A DNA stretch of 55,727 nucleotides, from contig NZ_JACBYI010000048.1 in the NCBI RefSeq assembly GCF_019352175.1, positions 1 through 55,727 of the forward strand, given 5' to 3'. Origin of the DNA: Paenibacillus sp. S150. GTDB lineage: Bacteria > Bacillota > Bacilli > Paenibacillales > Paenibacillaceae. The translations under genes and the position numbers were made by a program. Below the pieces are notes generated by a model. It was not told the DNA's origin, did not search any database, and saw nothing but the letters and a program-made list of their open reading frames with translations. Shown piece after piece: positions 35,313-43,804 of the stretch. Each line of letters starts with the position of its first letter. The first letter of the stretch is position 1.

Positions 35313-35486
35313 AAAAGAGAATTTATCCTGAATTTCGAAAGTGAATTGAACCCATCCAGATAGGACAAGGGATAAACTCTCTTTTTCCATCACCCATTTG
35401 GTACAAGCTATTTTTAGCAAGAAATCCCTTCGTGTAGAGCTTTTTAGATGATTTGTGGATACTTACTTTCGAAATTCGGGTTTATA
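35313..35486 (+). repeat. MITE-like element: inverted repeats with shared 24-bp block
   Basis: AAAAGAGAATTTATCC (35313-35328) is complementary, with one mismatch, to GGATAAACTCTCTTTT (35370-35385), followed by TTCC. Separately, TGAATTTCGAAAGT (from 35329) recurs inverted as ACTTTCGAAATTCGGGTTTA (35465-35484). The block AGAATTTATCCTGAATTTCG plus AAAG occurs again at 55550-55573. The right end joins directly to hairpin-repeat copy 6. No gene lies inside. Confidence 0.55.
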
Positions 35487-35571
35487 TGTTTCACGCTAAA
35501 AATTAGCCTTATCTTTCTCGCAGAAACGGATACCGTTCTTATAAGGACGGCGTATCCGTTTCTGCTTGTTG
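35478..35571 (+). repeat. Dispersed hairpin repeat, copy 6 (subfamily B)
   Basis: GGTTTATATGTTTCACGC, TAAAAATTAGCCTTATC, then GCAGAAACGGATAC-CGTTC-TTATAA-GGACGGCGTATCCGTTTCTGC. Here GATAC pairs with GTATC, where other copies have GATAC opposite GTAGC; this change restores pairing in the outer stem. Confidence 0.9.
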
Positions 35572-35998
35572 TTTAGGATATTATAAATTTCTTTTGCTGT
35601 GGGTAAGGCGTGTATAAAATCGGGGTGAGTTAAAATTCGTGGCAGCCGTGCTGAACCTGCGGATTCTATGTTTTGCAGGAGGAAGCGCGGAATAGAGCGG
35701 GTCCAACCGAGGCTACTACCGGGGCAGGGACGTGAAGTGGAATGGAGTAAAGTGGAATTCGTAAGAATTAGTACACTTATACGGACGGAAAGGTCTTAAA
35801 GGTATCGTGGGAAAAAGCTGGCTCCATCTGAATTCCACCTGTAATCTTATTCCAATCAGGAAACCGGGCTTTAACAGCGGGATCGGAAGGACCCTCTGAA
35901 TCCGCAGCGGACTTCATTCACCTCGTCAACCGCTGATTTTGCTTTTGAGCCAAAAAGGTAATTGAATGTATTGGAATGGAACCGGCGGACCTGAAAAG
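35572..35998. other. Gene-free stretch with degenerate repeat fragments
   Basis: No plausible coding region. Fragments such as AAGTGGAATTCGTAAGAATT followed by AGTACACTTA (about 35746-35780) look like decayed pieces of the palindromic repeat that follows. Confidence 0.4.
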
Positions 35999-36298
35999 CT
36001 GATGGAACGCAAGGAGATTCATAGGAAACGCAAGCGAAGTGGAAAAAGTAACACTAATGGGCTGGAATTCTGGCTTTAACGGGCTTTAGTGGGATTTTGT
36101 ACACTTCATAGAGGCCTGCTCACCCCATATGGCTGATTTCAGCCGAATTAGTTGTACTTTTTCCCACTAGGGATGACCCGGAATCCGAATGCGCTGGATT
36201 AGTTGTACTTTTTCCCGCTAGTGATGATCCAGAATCCGAATGCGTTGGATTAGTTGTATTTTTTTTCCACTAGGGATGATCCAGGATCCAAATTGTGA
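35999..36298 (+). repeat. ~200-bp palindromic repeat, copy B, with three 51-bp tandem units
   Basis: It aligns with copy A (603-801). Its right part carries three tandem units of 51-52 bases at 36145-36196, 36197-36247 and 36248-36298. Each begins GATTAGTTGTACTTTTTCCC and ends near GATCCAGAATCCGAATGCG. The left part (AGTGGAAAAAGTAACACTAA) is a near reverse complement of the unit start, so left and right parts can pair. No coding potential. Confidence 0.8.
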
Positions 36299-36399
36299 GG
36301 GAAAGGTGATGATCACAATTTTATAATGGCAAGTCATAGAAGATGCTTTTTACGGGAATCCATTATTTTCCCCGTTAGCCGGTTCTGGGCCGCCTGTGC

Positions 36400-36405
36400 T
36401 ATAAT
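36400..36405 (+). promoter_or_regulatory. Probable extended -10 of the membrane AraC regulator
   Basis: TGTGCTATAAT contains an extended TG-N-TATAAT (box 36400-36405) with no clear -35 box, about 120 bases before the assigned TTG start. Confidence 0.4.
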
Positions 36406-36527
36406 GGCAGCAATTCGGACGGAGGCTCCGTCTATGAAAGCGCAGCCGAGCTTTGGGGAACGGCGCGTGCATTGAGCAGCCGAACCACGGTCAGGTATCC
36501 AAACGGTTGTATGGAGGGGGTAGTCTA

Positions 36528-38777
36528 TTGTTCCGCACCTGGTATCGCCGATTGCTGCTGTCCTACTTTCCTATTTTTTTGCTTACCGTGACGATCCTGA
36601 TTTTTGCCTCTTTTGTGTTTATCAATGATATTTCACGAATGGAAACCAAGAAGGCGGACCGCATCTCTGCCAGTTATCTCGTGGATAATGTGGACCGGAC
36701 GATTAAGGAAGTCGAACTGTCGGTGCTGGAGGCCGCCGAACGCAGTGATGCCTACAAGCGATATTTCAACAATCAGGGACGGGCGGATATGGGAGCCGTC
36801 TATGCTGTTGCCCAAAGCCTGCGCAGCCTGACCCGGGAATCTCCCTATATTCAGTCTATTTACCTCTACGACAAAATAAATGAAAGCGTTTTAACTGAAA
36901 CCGGATTAAAGAATGTTTCTGGATTTGTAGACGAAGACTGGATTGGCCGCATTGCTTCCGGCACACTGCCGGGAGGCTGGCAGCCCGCCCGTCAGTACAA
37001 GGATGAATTCATTCAGCGCACGTCTGTGCGTGTGCTTACGATAAATAAAGACATGCCCCTGCCCTTTGGCTCGGAGGGTGTGCTTGTCATCAATATTAAA
37101 ATGAGCGGGATTGAGCAGCTGGTTGACAGCATGGTCAATGAGCAGCTCTCCTTCCTGACCATTCTCGGCAGCGACGGGGAGACTGTGTATCAGGCGAATT
37201 CGGACAGTGAGGGCGCCAAGAACGGCAAGCAGCTGAACACCCTTTACCTGGAAAGACTTGGCTGGACGTTCTCCAGCGGGATCAAGGCCGGAAACCTGTT
37301 CGGCTGGGTGTCGGTAGTTTCCTATCTCTGGGTGGCTATTGCCATCGGCACGGTTGCGTGCGGGATTGTTTACCTGGTCTATGTTACCCGGCGCAACTAC
37401 AAGCCGATTCAGGTGATTATGAACCGGATTGAAGGCCATCAGATCCGGATGATGGACCAATCCGCCAACAGACCGGACGAAATGATGCTTATTGACGGAG
37501 TGCTGGAGGATCTGATCAACCATATGACGGATTATGACAAGAAAAGCAGGGAGAATCTGCTGCTGCAGCGCAGCAAGCTGTTCACCGATCTGCTGCACAG
37601 CGAACGGCCGGACAATGCGGTCCAGCGGCTGGAGGAGCTGTCGCCGCTCACCGGAGCCCATTCCTCCTCCCGCTTTACGGTGGTGCTCAGCGAGATTAAC
37701 CGTTATGAGAAGGTGTTTGAGGAACGGTATACAAGGGGCGACCAGAACACGCTCAAATTCGCCCTGATGAATGTCTTCCAGGAATTGGCGCGGGGTGCGG
37801 AATTGCAGGGCTGGGCGGAGTGGATAGGCACTGACCGGGCAGCGGTTCTCTTCCTGGCAAACGGAAGCGATGAGGAGATGACCGCCAAAATCCGCAGCTT
37901 CGCCGAGGACTGCCGCTCCTGGGTAGAGCAGAATTTGCGCATCTCCCTCAGCTTCGGCATCGGCCCGGCGGCGGCCGGCCCGGGCACCATTCGGGAGTCC
38001 TATGCGGCGGCGGAGTATGTAATGCAGCACAAGCTCTTGATGCATGAAGATATCGCCTTGGCGGAATGCGGCGAAGCGCGCCAGCCGTTGCTTGAAACGT
38101 ACACCTATCTGCAGATGATTGCCGAGTTTGTCAAGCAATTCCGGATGTCCAGCGGCCAATGGCGGGAGCGGCTGGAGCAGATTTTTGCCGCGTTCGAACA
38201 GGATTTTCTGCAGGATGATGATATCCGCTCTCTGATCCAGGCCATGCTGCAAATGCTGAGCCGGGAAGTGGCCGTAATGTCGGAGCAGCTGCAGGAGGAG
38301 CTGTCGGCGGAGAATGCTTCGGTACGGCTGAAGGAGCTGGAAGAGGCGGAATCGATTGATGAAGTGAAGGGCCTTCTATTTGAGTATTTGACGGATTTAT
38401 TCCGCACCTACATCTCCGTCAGCGAGACCAAAAGCTACCGGGCTATGGTGAACGAGATGAAAAACTACATTGAAGAAAACTTTGCCAATCCCGATCTTTC
38501 CCTGAAGCACTTAAGCGACCGGTTTCAGGTATCCGGCAAGTATGCCAGCTACTTGTTCAAAACAGAATTCAAAATGAAATTTGTTGACTTCGTTACCGAG
38601 CTGCGGATGAAGGAAGCGGAACGGCTGCTGCTGGAGACGGAAGCTTCGCTGCAGGATATCGCGCTCCAGGTGGGCTACGCCAATGCCATTACGTTCGGAA
38701 GGGTATTCAAGCGGGTTGCCGGAATCACGCCGGGGGATTACCGCTCTTCGAAGCGCCGCGGAGCCTCCAGAGCCTGA
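36528..38777 (+). CDS. Membrane-bound AraC sensor-regulator (YesS-like, module 2)
   Basis: About 749 residues. TM1 (LLLSYFPIFLLTVTILIFAS) is followed by an extracellular sensor domain to about 260, TM2 near 265-285, a long cytoplasmic region, and a C-terminal pair of AraC helix-turn-helices (about 645-740; LKHLSDRFQVSGKYASYLFK, then ITPGDYRSSKR). There is no kinase domain, so signal and DNA binding are in one protein, like B. subtilis YesS. The start is placed at TTG 36528, seven bases after GGAGGGGG. It lies upstream of the module 2 transporter and probably activates it. Confidence 0.88.
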   Translation: MFRTWYRRLLLSYFPIFLLTVTILIFASFVFINDISRMETKKADRISASYLVDNVDRTIKEVELSVLEAAERSDAYKRYFNNQGRADMGAVYAVAQSLRSLTRESPYIQSIYLYDKINESVLTETGLKNVSGFVDEDWIGRIASGTLPGGWQPARQYKDEFIQRTSVRVLTINKDMPLPFGSEGVLVINIKMSGIEQLVDSMVNEQLSFLTILGSDGETVYQANSDSEGAKNGKQLNTLYLERLGWTFSSGIKAGNLFGWVSVVSYLWVAIAIGTVACGIVYLVYVTRRNYKPIQVIMNRIEGHQIRMMDQSANRPDEMMLIDGVLEDLINHMTDYDKKSRENLLLQRSKLFTDLLHSERPDNAVQRLEELSPLTGAHSSSRFTVVLSEINRYEKVFEERYTRGDQNTLKFALMNVFQELARGAELQGWAEWIGTDRAAVLFLANGSDEEMTAKIRSFAEDCRSWVEQNLRISLSFGIGPAAAGPGTIRESYAAAEYVMQHKLLMHEDIALAECGEARQPLLETYTYLQMIAEFVKQFRMSSGQWRERLEQIFAAFEQDFLQDDDIRSLIQAMLQMLSREVAVMSEQLQEELSAENASVRLKELEEAESIDEVKGLLFEYLTDLFRTYISVSETKSYRAMVNEMKNYIEENFANPDLSLKHLSDRFQVSGKYASYLFKTEFKMKFVDFVTELRMKEAERLLLETEASLQDIALQVGYANAITFGRVFKRVAGITPGDYRSSKRRGASRA

Positions 38778-39305
38778 AGCGCAGGTTTTGTTCAAGGTGC
38801 ACCGGCGAAGCAGGCTTTGCCTGACGGTCCGGAAGGCGGGATGTTGAACTTATTTTTGGTTAACCGGAAGGCAAAAGTGGCGGAGGGGAAGTATGGAACT
38901 GCTGGAGCGGCAGCGGCCGGCAGTTCAAGCATTCACCTCCGCCGCTGCCAAAGCCGGTTTAGTAAGTCCTAATATAGTTAAGGCCGCATTCCTGCGCGCA
39001 AACCTCCGTCAGGAGTATGCAAATATGGATGCGGCCTCTTTTTTCACATTTTTTGAAAGCGGTTTATTCTACGAAAATGGTTGGCCCGATAAACAGAAAG
39101 TCCGATTTCCCGGCAGGAGCGGCATCCGAAACTGGTTTATTGTCAGACTCCCGAAATTCATGAAATACTGTGGTCATCCCGGTGCAGCATGCAGCCAAGA
39201 AACAGGAGGCAACGCAAACATAATCGGGACGATGCTTAGGTACAGGAGATGTTGGGGGATCATAAAGTCACCATTAAAGCCCGTAAAGGCAAAGGAGATG
39301 AACAA
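38778..39305. other. Leader region between YesS-like gene and binding-protein gene
   Basis: Holds the terminator at 38981-39046, then about 260 bases of leader. A cre-like half-site TGAAAGCGGTTTAT (about 39054-39067) is visible but its last two bases do not fit. A frame at 38893-39309 is open, but it runs through the terminator and is not supported. Confidence 0.45.
38981..39046 (+). terminator. Large structured terminator after the YesS-like gene
   Basis: AGGCCGCAT (about 38990) pairs with ATGCGGCCT (about 39029-39037), followed by CTTTTTT. The 30-base interior contains a second stem TCCTG...CAGGA, larger than a usual terminator. Confidence 0.75.
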
Positions 39306-40913
39306 ATGACAGTGAACGTACACCAAGGAGTTCTGAAGAAGGCAACCGGGATAGGATTGGCCGCAGTAATGGGCGTAGCCCTGCTGGCGGGCTGCTCCTC
39401 CGATTCCAGCACCAATACCGCAAATGGAGGTTCAGCATCACCGGGGGGAGAGCGCGTCACGTTGAAGGTGGAGGTGTTCGACCGCGGCAGCAGCCCGGCG
39501 CCTCATACCATTACCAACAACTATCTGACCCGGCTGGTACAGGAAAGATTCGGTGATCCGAACAACATTGATGTCGAATTTGTACCGGTTCAGCGCTCAG
39601 AGGAAGTTACGAAGCTGAACGTACTGATGGCAAGCAACACCGATGTGCCTGATATTGTATTTACGTATGATTCCAGCGTGTTTTACCGCTATGCCCAGCA
39701 AGGCGGCCTGACCGATGTCGGGGAGCTGCTTGATCAATACGGCACAAATCTGAAGAAATTTATTGGCGAGGATACGCTGGCATTCGGCCAGCTTGAAGGC
39801 CAGCAGTATGCGGTCCCGGGCAAACGGGCGATTACGGGCCGTTACAGCTCTTATATCCGCCAGGATTGGCTGGATAAGCTGGGCTTGCCGGTGCCGACGA
39901 CGACGGATGAGCTGTACACTACCTTGAAAGCGTTTAAAGAGAAGGACCCGGGCGGTCTCGGCAGCAAAAACATCCCGATGGGCATGGCGCTGGCTCCGGC
40001 CCAGTTCGAGACGCTGATCTATGCCTTCATGAAGCCGGTCAGCGGCGATCTGACCTACAGCCAGCGGTACGAGCTGCCGCTGCACGAGGGCTTTAAGGAC
40101 GCGATGCAATTTCTCAACAAGCTCTACAACGAAGGGCTGATCAGCAAGGATTTCAGTCTGGATGAGGATAAAACCCAGCTCGCCAAGGATATTCAGAACG
40201 GCAATGTAGGCTACTGGTCCGAGGATGTGGATGTCCTGTTCTACGCCGATGGCACCCTTGATAATCTCTACAAAAATGTGGAGGGAAGCAAGGTGGTTCC
40301 GGTGGACGTTCTGACCAACGCCAATGTAGACAACAAGCACATCAAATCCCGCTATGCTTCGAACGGCATGTATATCATGATTCCGAAGAGCAGTAAACGC
40401 GCAGTGGAAGCGGTTAAGTATCTGGACTGGATGGCTTCAGGCAACAATCTGATTGATATGTACAGCGGCGTTGAAGGAGAAAACTATGATCTGGTGGACG
40501 GTATACCGGTGGTTAAAGCAGATGTCTCCCAGGAGTTTGCCGACCGTCTGTTTAATGCGGGCGACATGGCGATTATCTCCAACGGCAAGAATATCGGCGA
40601 TCAGGCCACCAATGAAAAAGCTTGGGTGAGCGGCTTCCCGGAACGCAACCAGGAGATGCTGAAGCAATCGATTGCGATTGCCAACACCGACACGGTCGGC
40701 CCGATTGTCTTCGGCAAGCCGATTGAAGCGGAATCGCAATACGGCACCACACTCAATGACAAGCTGGCCGTAATTATTGTAAAGACGGCGATGGTCAAGC
40801 CGGAGCAATTCGAATCCGTTTACGAGCAGGAAATGAAGGACTACATGTCCTTGGGCGGAGCCAAGCTGCAGGAAGAGCTGGAGCAGGGGCTTAAGGAGCT
40901 TCAGGCTCAATAA
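39306..40913 (+). CDS. Extracellular sugar-binding lipoprotein (module 2)
   Basis: A 535-residue LipO-type substrate-binding protein. The signal peptide ends in lipobox LLAGC (Cys30), followed by a Ser/Asn/Gly linker and the binding fold with GKRAITGRYSSYIRQDWLDK, a region shared with the module 1 protein. The start ATG 39306 follows AAAGGAGATG; an in-frame start 19 codons upstream has no site. It delivers an unknown oligosaccharide to the permeases encoded next. Confidence 0.92.
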   Translation: MTVNVHQGVLKKATGIGLAAVMGVALLAGCSSDSSTNTANGGSASPGGERVTLKVEVFDRGSSPAPHTITNNYLTRLVQERFGDPNNIDVEFVPVQRSEEVTKLNVLMASNTDVPDIVFTYDSSVFYRYAQQGGLTDVGELLDQYGTNLKKFIGEDTLAFGQLEGQQYAVPGKRAITGRYSSYIRQDWLDKLGLPVPTTTDELYTTLKAFKEKDPGGLGSKNIPMGMALAPAQFETLIYAFMKPVSGDLTYSQRYELPLHEGFKDAMQFLNKLYNEGLISKDFSLDEDKTQLAKDIQNGNVGYWSEDVDVLFYADGTLDNLYKNVEGSKVVPVDVLTNANVDNKHIKSRYASNGMYIMIPKSSKRAVEAVKYLDWMASGNNLIDMYSGVEGENYDLVDGIPVVKADVSQEFADRLFNAGDMAIISNGKNIGDQATNEKAWVSGFPERNQEMLKQSIAIANTDTVGPIVFGKPIEAESQYGTTLNDKLAVIIVKTAMVKPEQFESVYEQEMKDYMSLGGAKLQEELEQGLKELQAQ

Positions 40914-40988
40914 ACGAATATAAAGCGAGAACCGGGGGGGAGGTGAATTGCCGCTCCACCCGGTTTTTCTCCATAGGAGGAGACCGAC

Positions 40989-41891
40989 TTGAGCAAAGCG
41001 TCCTACTTTAGACGGTATTGGCAACTGTACGCGCTGTTATCGCTGCCTATTATCTATTTTGTAATCTTCCGCTACGGTCCGATGTATGGCGTGCAGATCG
41101 CTTTTAAGGATTTCAATCTGTTCCGGGGGATCGGCGGCAGTGAGTGGATCGGCTTCGACGCCTTCCGCGAAGTATTTGGAATGAGAGAGTTTTACACTAC
41201 CCTGCGCAATACCTTTATGCTGAATTTTCTCGATTTGCTCGTCTCTTTCCCGGCCCCGATCCTCCTGGCAATTATGCTGTATGAAATCCGGACGGTATGG
41301 TTCAAAAAGATATCGCAGACCATCCTCTACATTCCCCATTTTATTTCCTGGGTGATCATCGGGGGAATCGTATATCAATTGTTCGGCAACCAGTCCGGTA
41401 TGGTGAACGAAGTGCTGCAGGGTCTGGGCCTTTCGCCCATTCCGTTTCTGACGGAAAAGAATCCGTGGCTGATCACTTATCTGTTCACGGGGGTCTGGCA
41501 AAGTGCCGGCTGGGGAACCATCCTGTATCTGGCGGCGCTGACCGGCGTCAACCGCGAGCTGTTTGAAGCGGCTGAAGTGGATGGGGCAACCAGGCTCAAG
41601 AAAATCCGCTATATTACGCTTCCGAGCATCAAGCCAACCATCGTGACGCTGCTGATCCTTAATCTCGGAAAAATGGTCAGCATCGGCTTCGACCGTCCTT
41701 ATATTATCGGTAATACGGCTGTGCGTGAATATTCCGATGTGCTCAGCACCTTCGTATACCGGATCGGTCTGGAATCGGGACAATACACGCTGGCTACCGT
41801 AGTCGGATTGTTCCAGGCAGTGGTGGGGCTGGTATTTATTCTCGGCTCCAATTATATTTCGAAAAAAGTGACCGGAGACGGCATTCTATGA
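40989..41891 (+). CDS. Sugar ABC transporter permease, LplB type (module 2)
   Basis: A 300-residue six-helix permease. The N-terminus has YWQLYALLSLPIIYFVIFRY; the EAA-type loop is LFEAAEVDGATRLKKIRYIT. TTG 40989 is the start, with AGGAGGAGA before it. It is a paralogue of the module 1 permease at 13393 and belongs to the same operon as the binding protein 75 bases upstream. Confidence 0.93.
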   Translation: MSKASYFRRYWQLYALLSLPIIYFVIFRYGPMYGVQIAFKDFNLFRGIGGSEWIGFDAFREVFGMREFYTTLRNTFMLNFLDLLVSFPAPILLAIMLYEIRTVWFKKISQTILYIPHFISWVIIGGIVYQLFGNQSGMVNEVLQGLGLSPIPFLTEKNPWLITYLFTGVWQSAGWGTILYLAALTGVNRELFEAAEVDGATRLKKIRYITLPSIKPTIVTLLILNLGKMVSIGFDRPYIIGNTAVREYSDVLSTFVYRIGLESGQYTLATVVGLFQAVVGLVFILGSNYISKKVTGDGIL

Positions 41892-41916
41892 TAAAGAAGG
41901 AAGGAGGCGGAGTGCT

Positions 41917-42789
41917 ATGAGTGAACGTACCTCAAACCGGATATTTGATACCGTCAATATTGCGTGTGTGACCCTGTTCGTTTTGTTCTGTCTGGCTCCG
42001 TTTTTGCACGTGATTGCCGTGTCGCTCAGCTCGAACCGGGCCATCACTTCCGGAGAAGTGACGATCTTCCCTATTGAAGTCAACTGGAATGCATACGTTA
42101 AAGTGTTTTCCGACAACGCAATGATCCGCTCGCTGATCTTCACGATTATCCTGACGGTGGCCACCACGGTGCTGTGCATGCTTTTCACGATCGCGGCAGC
42201 CTATCCGCTGACCAAGAGTAAACTGAAGGGCCGCAAGTTTTTTATGTATGTAATCATCATTACCATGTTTTTCAGCGGGGGGATTATTCCCGAATACTTG
42301 CTGATCCGCGATCTGCACATGCTTAATTCGGTCTGGGCGCTTATCCTGCCCGGTCTGGTCAGCCCGTTCAATCTGATTATTCTGATTTCCTTCTTCAACA
42401 ACATTCCGCCCAGCCTGGAGGAATCGGCCGAAATCGATGGCAGCTCCCATTTCCGCACTCTGATGAGCATTGTGCTGCCGCTGTCCATGCCGGTTATGGC
42501 TACGCTGTCGCTCTTCTATGCGGTGGGCCGCTGGAATGGCTTCCAGGATTCGCTGATGTATATCAACAATCCGGATCTGTATCCGCTGCAGCTGAAGCTG
42601 TTCCAGATGGTGCAGAACAATATGGTCTCCGAACTGACGCAGCTGGAAGGCGCCAACCGGACGCCGCTGACACCGGAGAGTCTTAAGGCCGCTACGGTCA
42701 TCTTCGCTACGGTGCCGATCCTTGCCGTCTATCCGTGGCTGCAGAAATATTTTGTCAGCGGCGTCATGCTTGGAGCCGTCAAAGGCTGA
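41917..42789 (+). CDS. Sugar ABC transporter permease, YtcP type (module 2)
   Basis: A 290-residue partner permease. Membrane helices include VNIACVTLFVLFCLAPFLHV; the EAA loop is LEESAEIDGSSHFRTLMSIV; the C-terminus is FVSGVMLGAVKG as in the family. Start ATG 41917 follows AAGGAGGCGG. Again no ATPase is encoded nearby. Confidence 0.93.
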   Translation: MSERTSNRIFDTVNIACVTLFVLFCLAPFLHVIAVSLSSNRAITSGEVTIFPIEVNWNAYVKVFSDNAMIRSLIFTIILTVATTVLCMLFTIAAAYPLTKSKLKGRKFFMYVIIITMFFSGGIIPEYLLIRDLHMLNSVWALILPGLVSPFNLIILISFFNNIPPSLEESAEIDGSSHFRTLMSIVLPLSMPVMATLSLFYAVGRWNGFQDSLMYINNPDLYPLQLKLFQMVQNNMVSELTQLEGANRTPLTPESLKAATVIFATVPILAVYPWLQKYFVSGVMLGAVKG

Positions 42790-42821
42790 GCGGCAACACG
42801 TACAGAAAGGAGAACAGGGAA

Positions 42822-43775
42822 ATGGAGGACAAAGGCGAATTTTCATTCTCAACTTGCTGGAATATTAAGCGCCAGCCTGCCGGGGATGCGATGCTGCGGG
42901 AAATCCGCGGGCTCGGGTTCCGGCGGGTGGAGCTGAACTATAATGTGACGGAAGCGATGCTGGCCGCGATTGAGCCAATGATTGAGCGGGGGGAGATCGG
43001 TATATCCAGTGTCCATAACACCTTTCCCCATGTGCCGGACCCCGATTATGGCACAGACTCCGTGCTGCTGGGCTTTGAGGATAAGGAGAAACGGCAGCGG
43101 GCGGTAGATCTGCTGATACGCTCGGCCGAATACGCCCGGCGCTACGGCGGTGAAGCCGTTGTGGTGCATCCCGGCGAAGTGCCTTTTCCGAATGATATCA
43201 GCAAGGAGCTGGAGCAGATTTACAGCGGGCAAGGCAGAGATTCAGAAGCTTACCGCAGCAAATGGGCGGAGCTGCTGGAACGGCGTGAAGCTTACAGCGC
43301 CGGTTATGTGCAGACAATCATCGAGAGCCTGGATGAAGTATGCAACCGGGCGGCATCCCAGGGGCTGCATGTCCGTTTTGGCATCGAGACGCGCTCCAGG
43401 CCGCAGCAGCTTCCGACGCTCGCGGAAGCCAAAACGATTATAGGGGCGCTGAAGGGGGCGCCTGTGGGCATTTGGTATGATACCGGCCATGCAATAATGA
43501 TGGACCGGCTGGGGTTGTACGACAGCGTGGGGGAAATGGAAGGGCTGATGGAGGATATTGTAGGCGTCCACATCCATGAGGCGATTGGCCTCTCTGACCA
43601 TTGGTGTCCCTATGTGAACAGCGGGAATACGGATTTCTATGATGCTTACTTGCCGATGATTGAACGGGCGCAGGTTAAGGTGTATGAGCTGAAGGCGGCC
43701 TGTCAGCCGGGGGAAATCCATGCAAGCCACCGCCTGCTTGCGGCTAAGCTTGCAGGCAGAGGGCAGGCCACATGA
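42822..43775 (+). CDS. Sugar isomerase/epimerase-like TIM barrel protein
   Basis: A 317-residue protein of the xylose-isomerase-like TIM barrel (AP endonuclease 2) superfamily. Likely metal ligands are visible in VVVHPGE, FGIETRS, WYDTGHA and VHIHEA. The family includes sugar epimerases, dehydratases and 3-keto-sugar hydrolases, so the exact reaction is open. Start ATG 42822 follows AAAGGAGA; a longer in-frame start lies inside the permease gene and is rejected. The location after the importer suggests it processes the imported sugar. Confidence 0.85.
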   Translation: MEDKGEFSFSTCWNIKRQPAGDAMLREIRGLGFRRVELNYNVTEAMLAAIEPMIERGEIGISSVHNTFPHVPDPDYGTDSVLLGFEDKEKRQRAVDLLIRSAEYARRYGGEAVVVHPGEVPFPNDISKELEQIYSGQGRDSEAYRSKWAELLERREAYSAGYVQTIIESLDEVCNRAASQGLHVRFGIETRSRPQQLPTLAEAKTIIGALKGAPVGIWYDTGHAIMMDRLGLYDSVGEMEGLMEDIVGVHIHEAIGLSDHWCPYVNSGNTDFYDAYLPMIERAQVKVYELKAACQPGEIHASHRLLAAKLAGRGQAT

Positions 43776-43804
43776 AGCAGAATGACGATTTGGAGGGGAG
43801 CACA

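Noticed and set aside
38893..39309. Open frame with a good ribosome site (138 codons)
   Set aside because: It runs through the strong terminator at 38981-39046 and into the leader of the binding-protein gene; the product resembles nothing.
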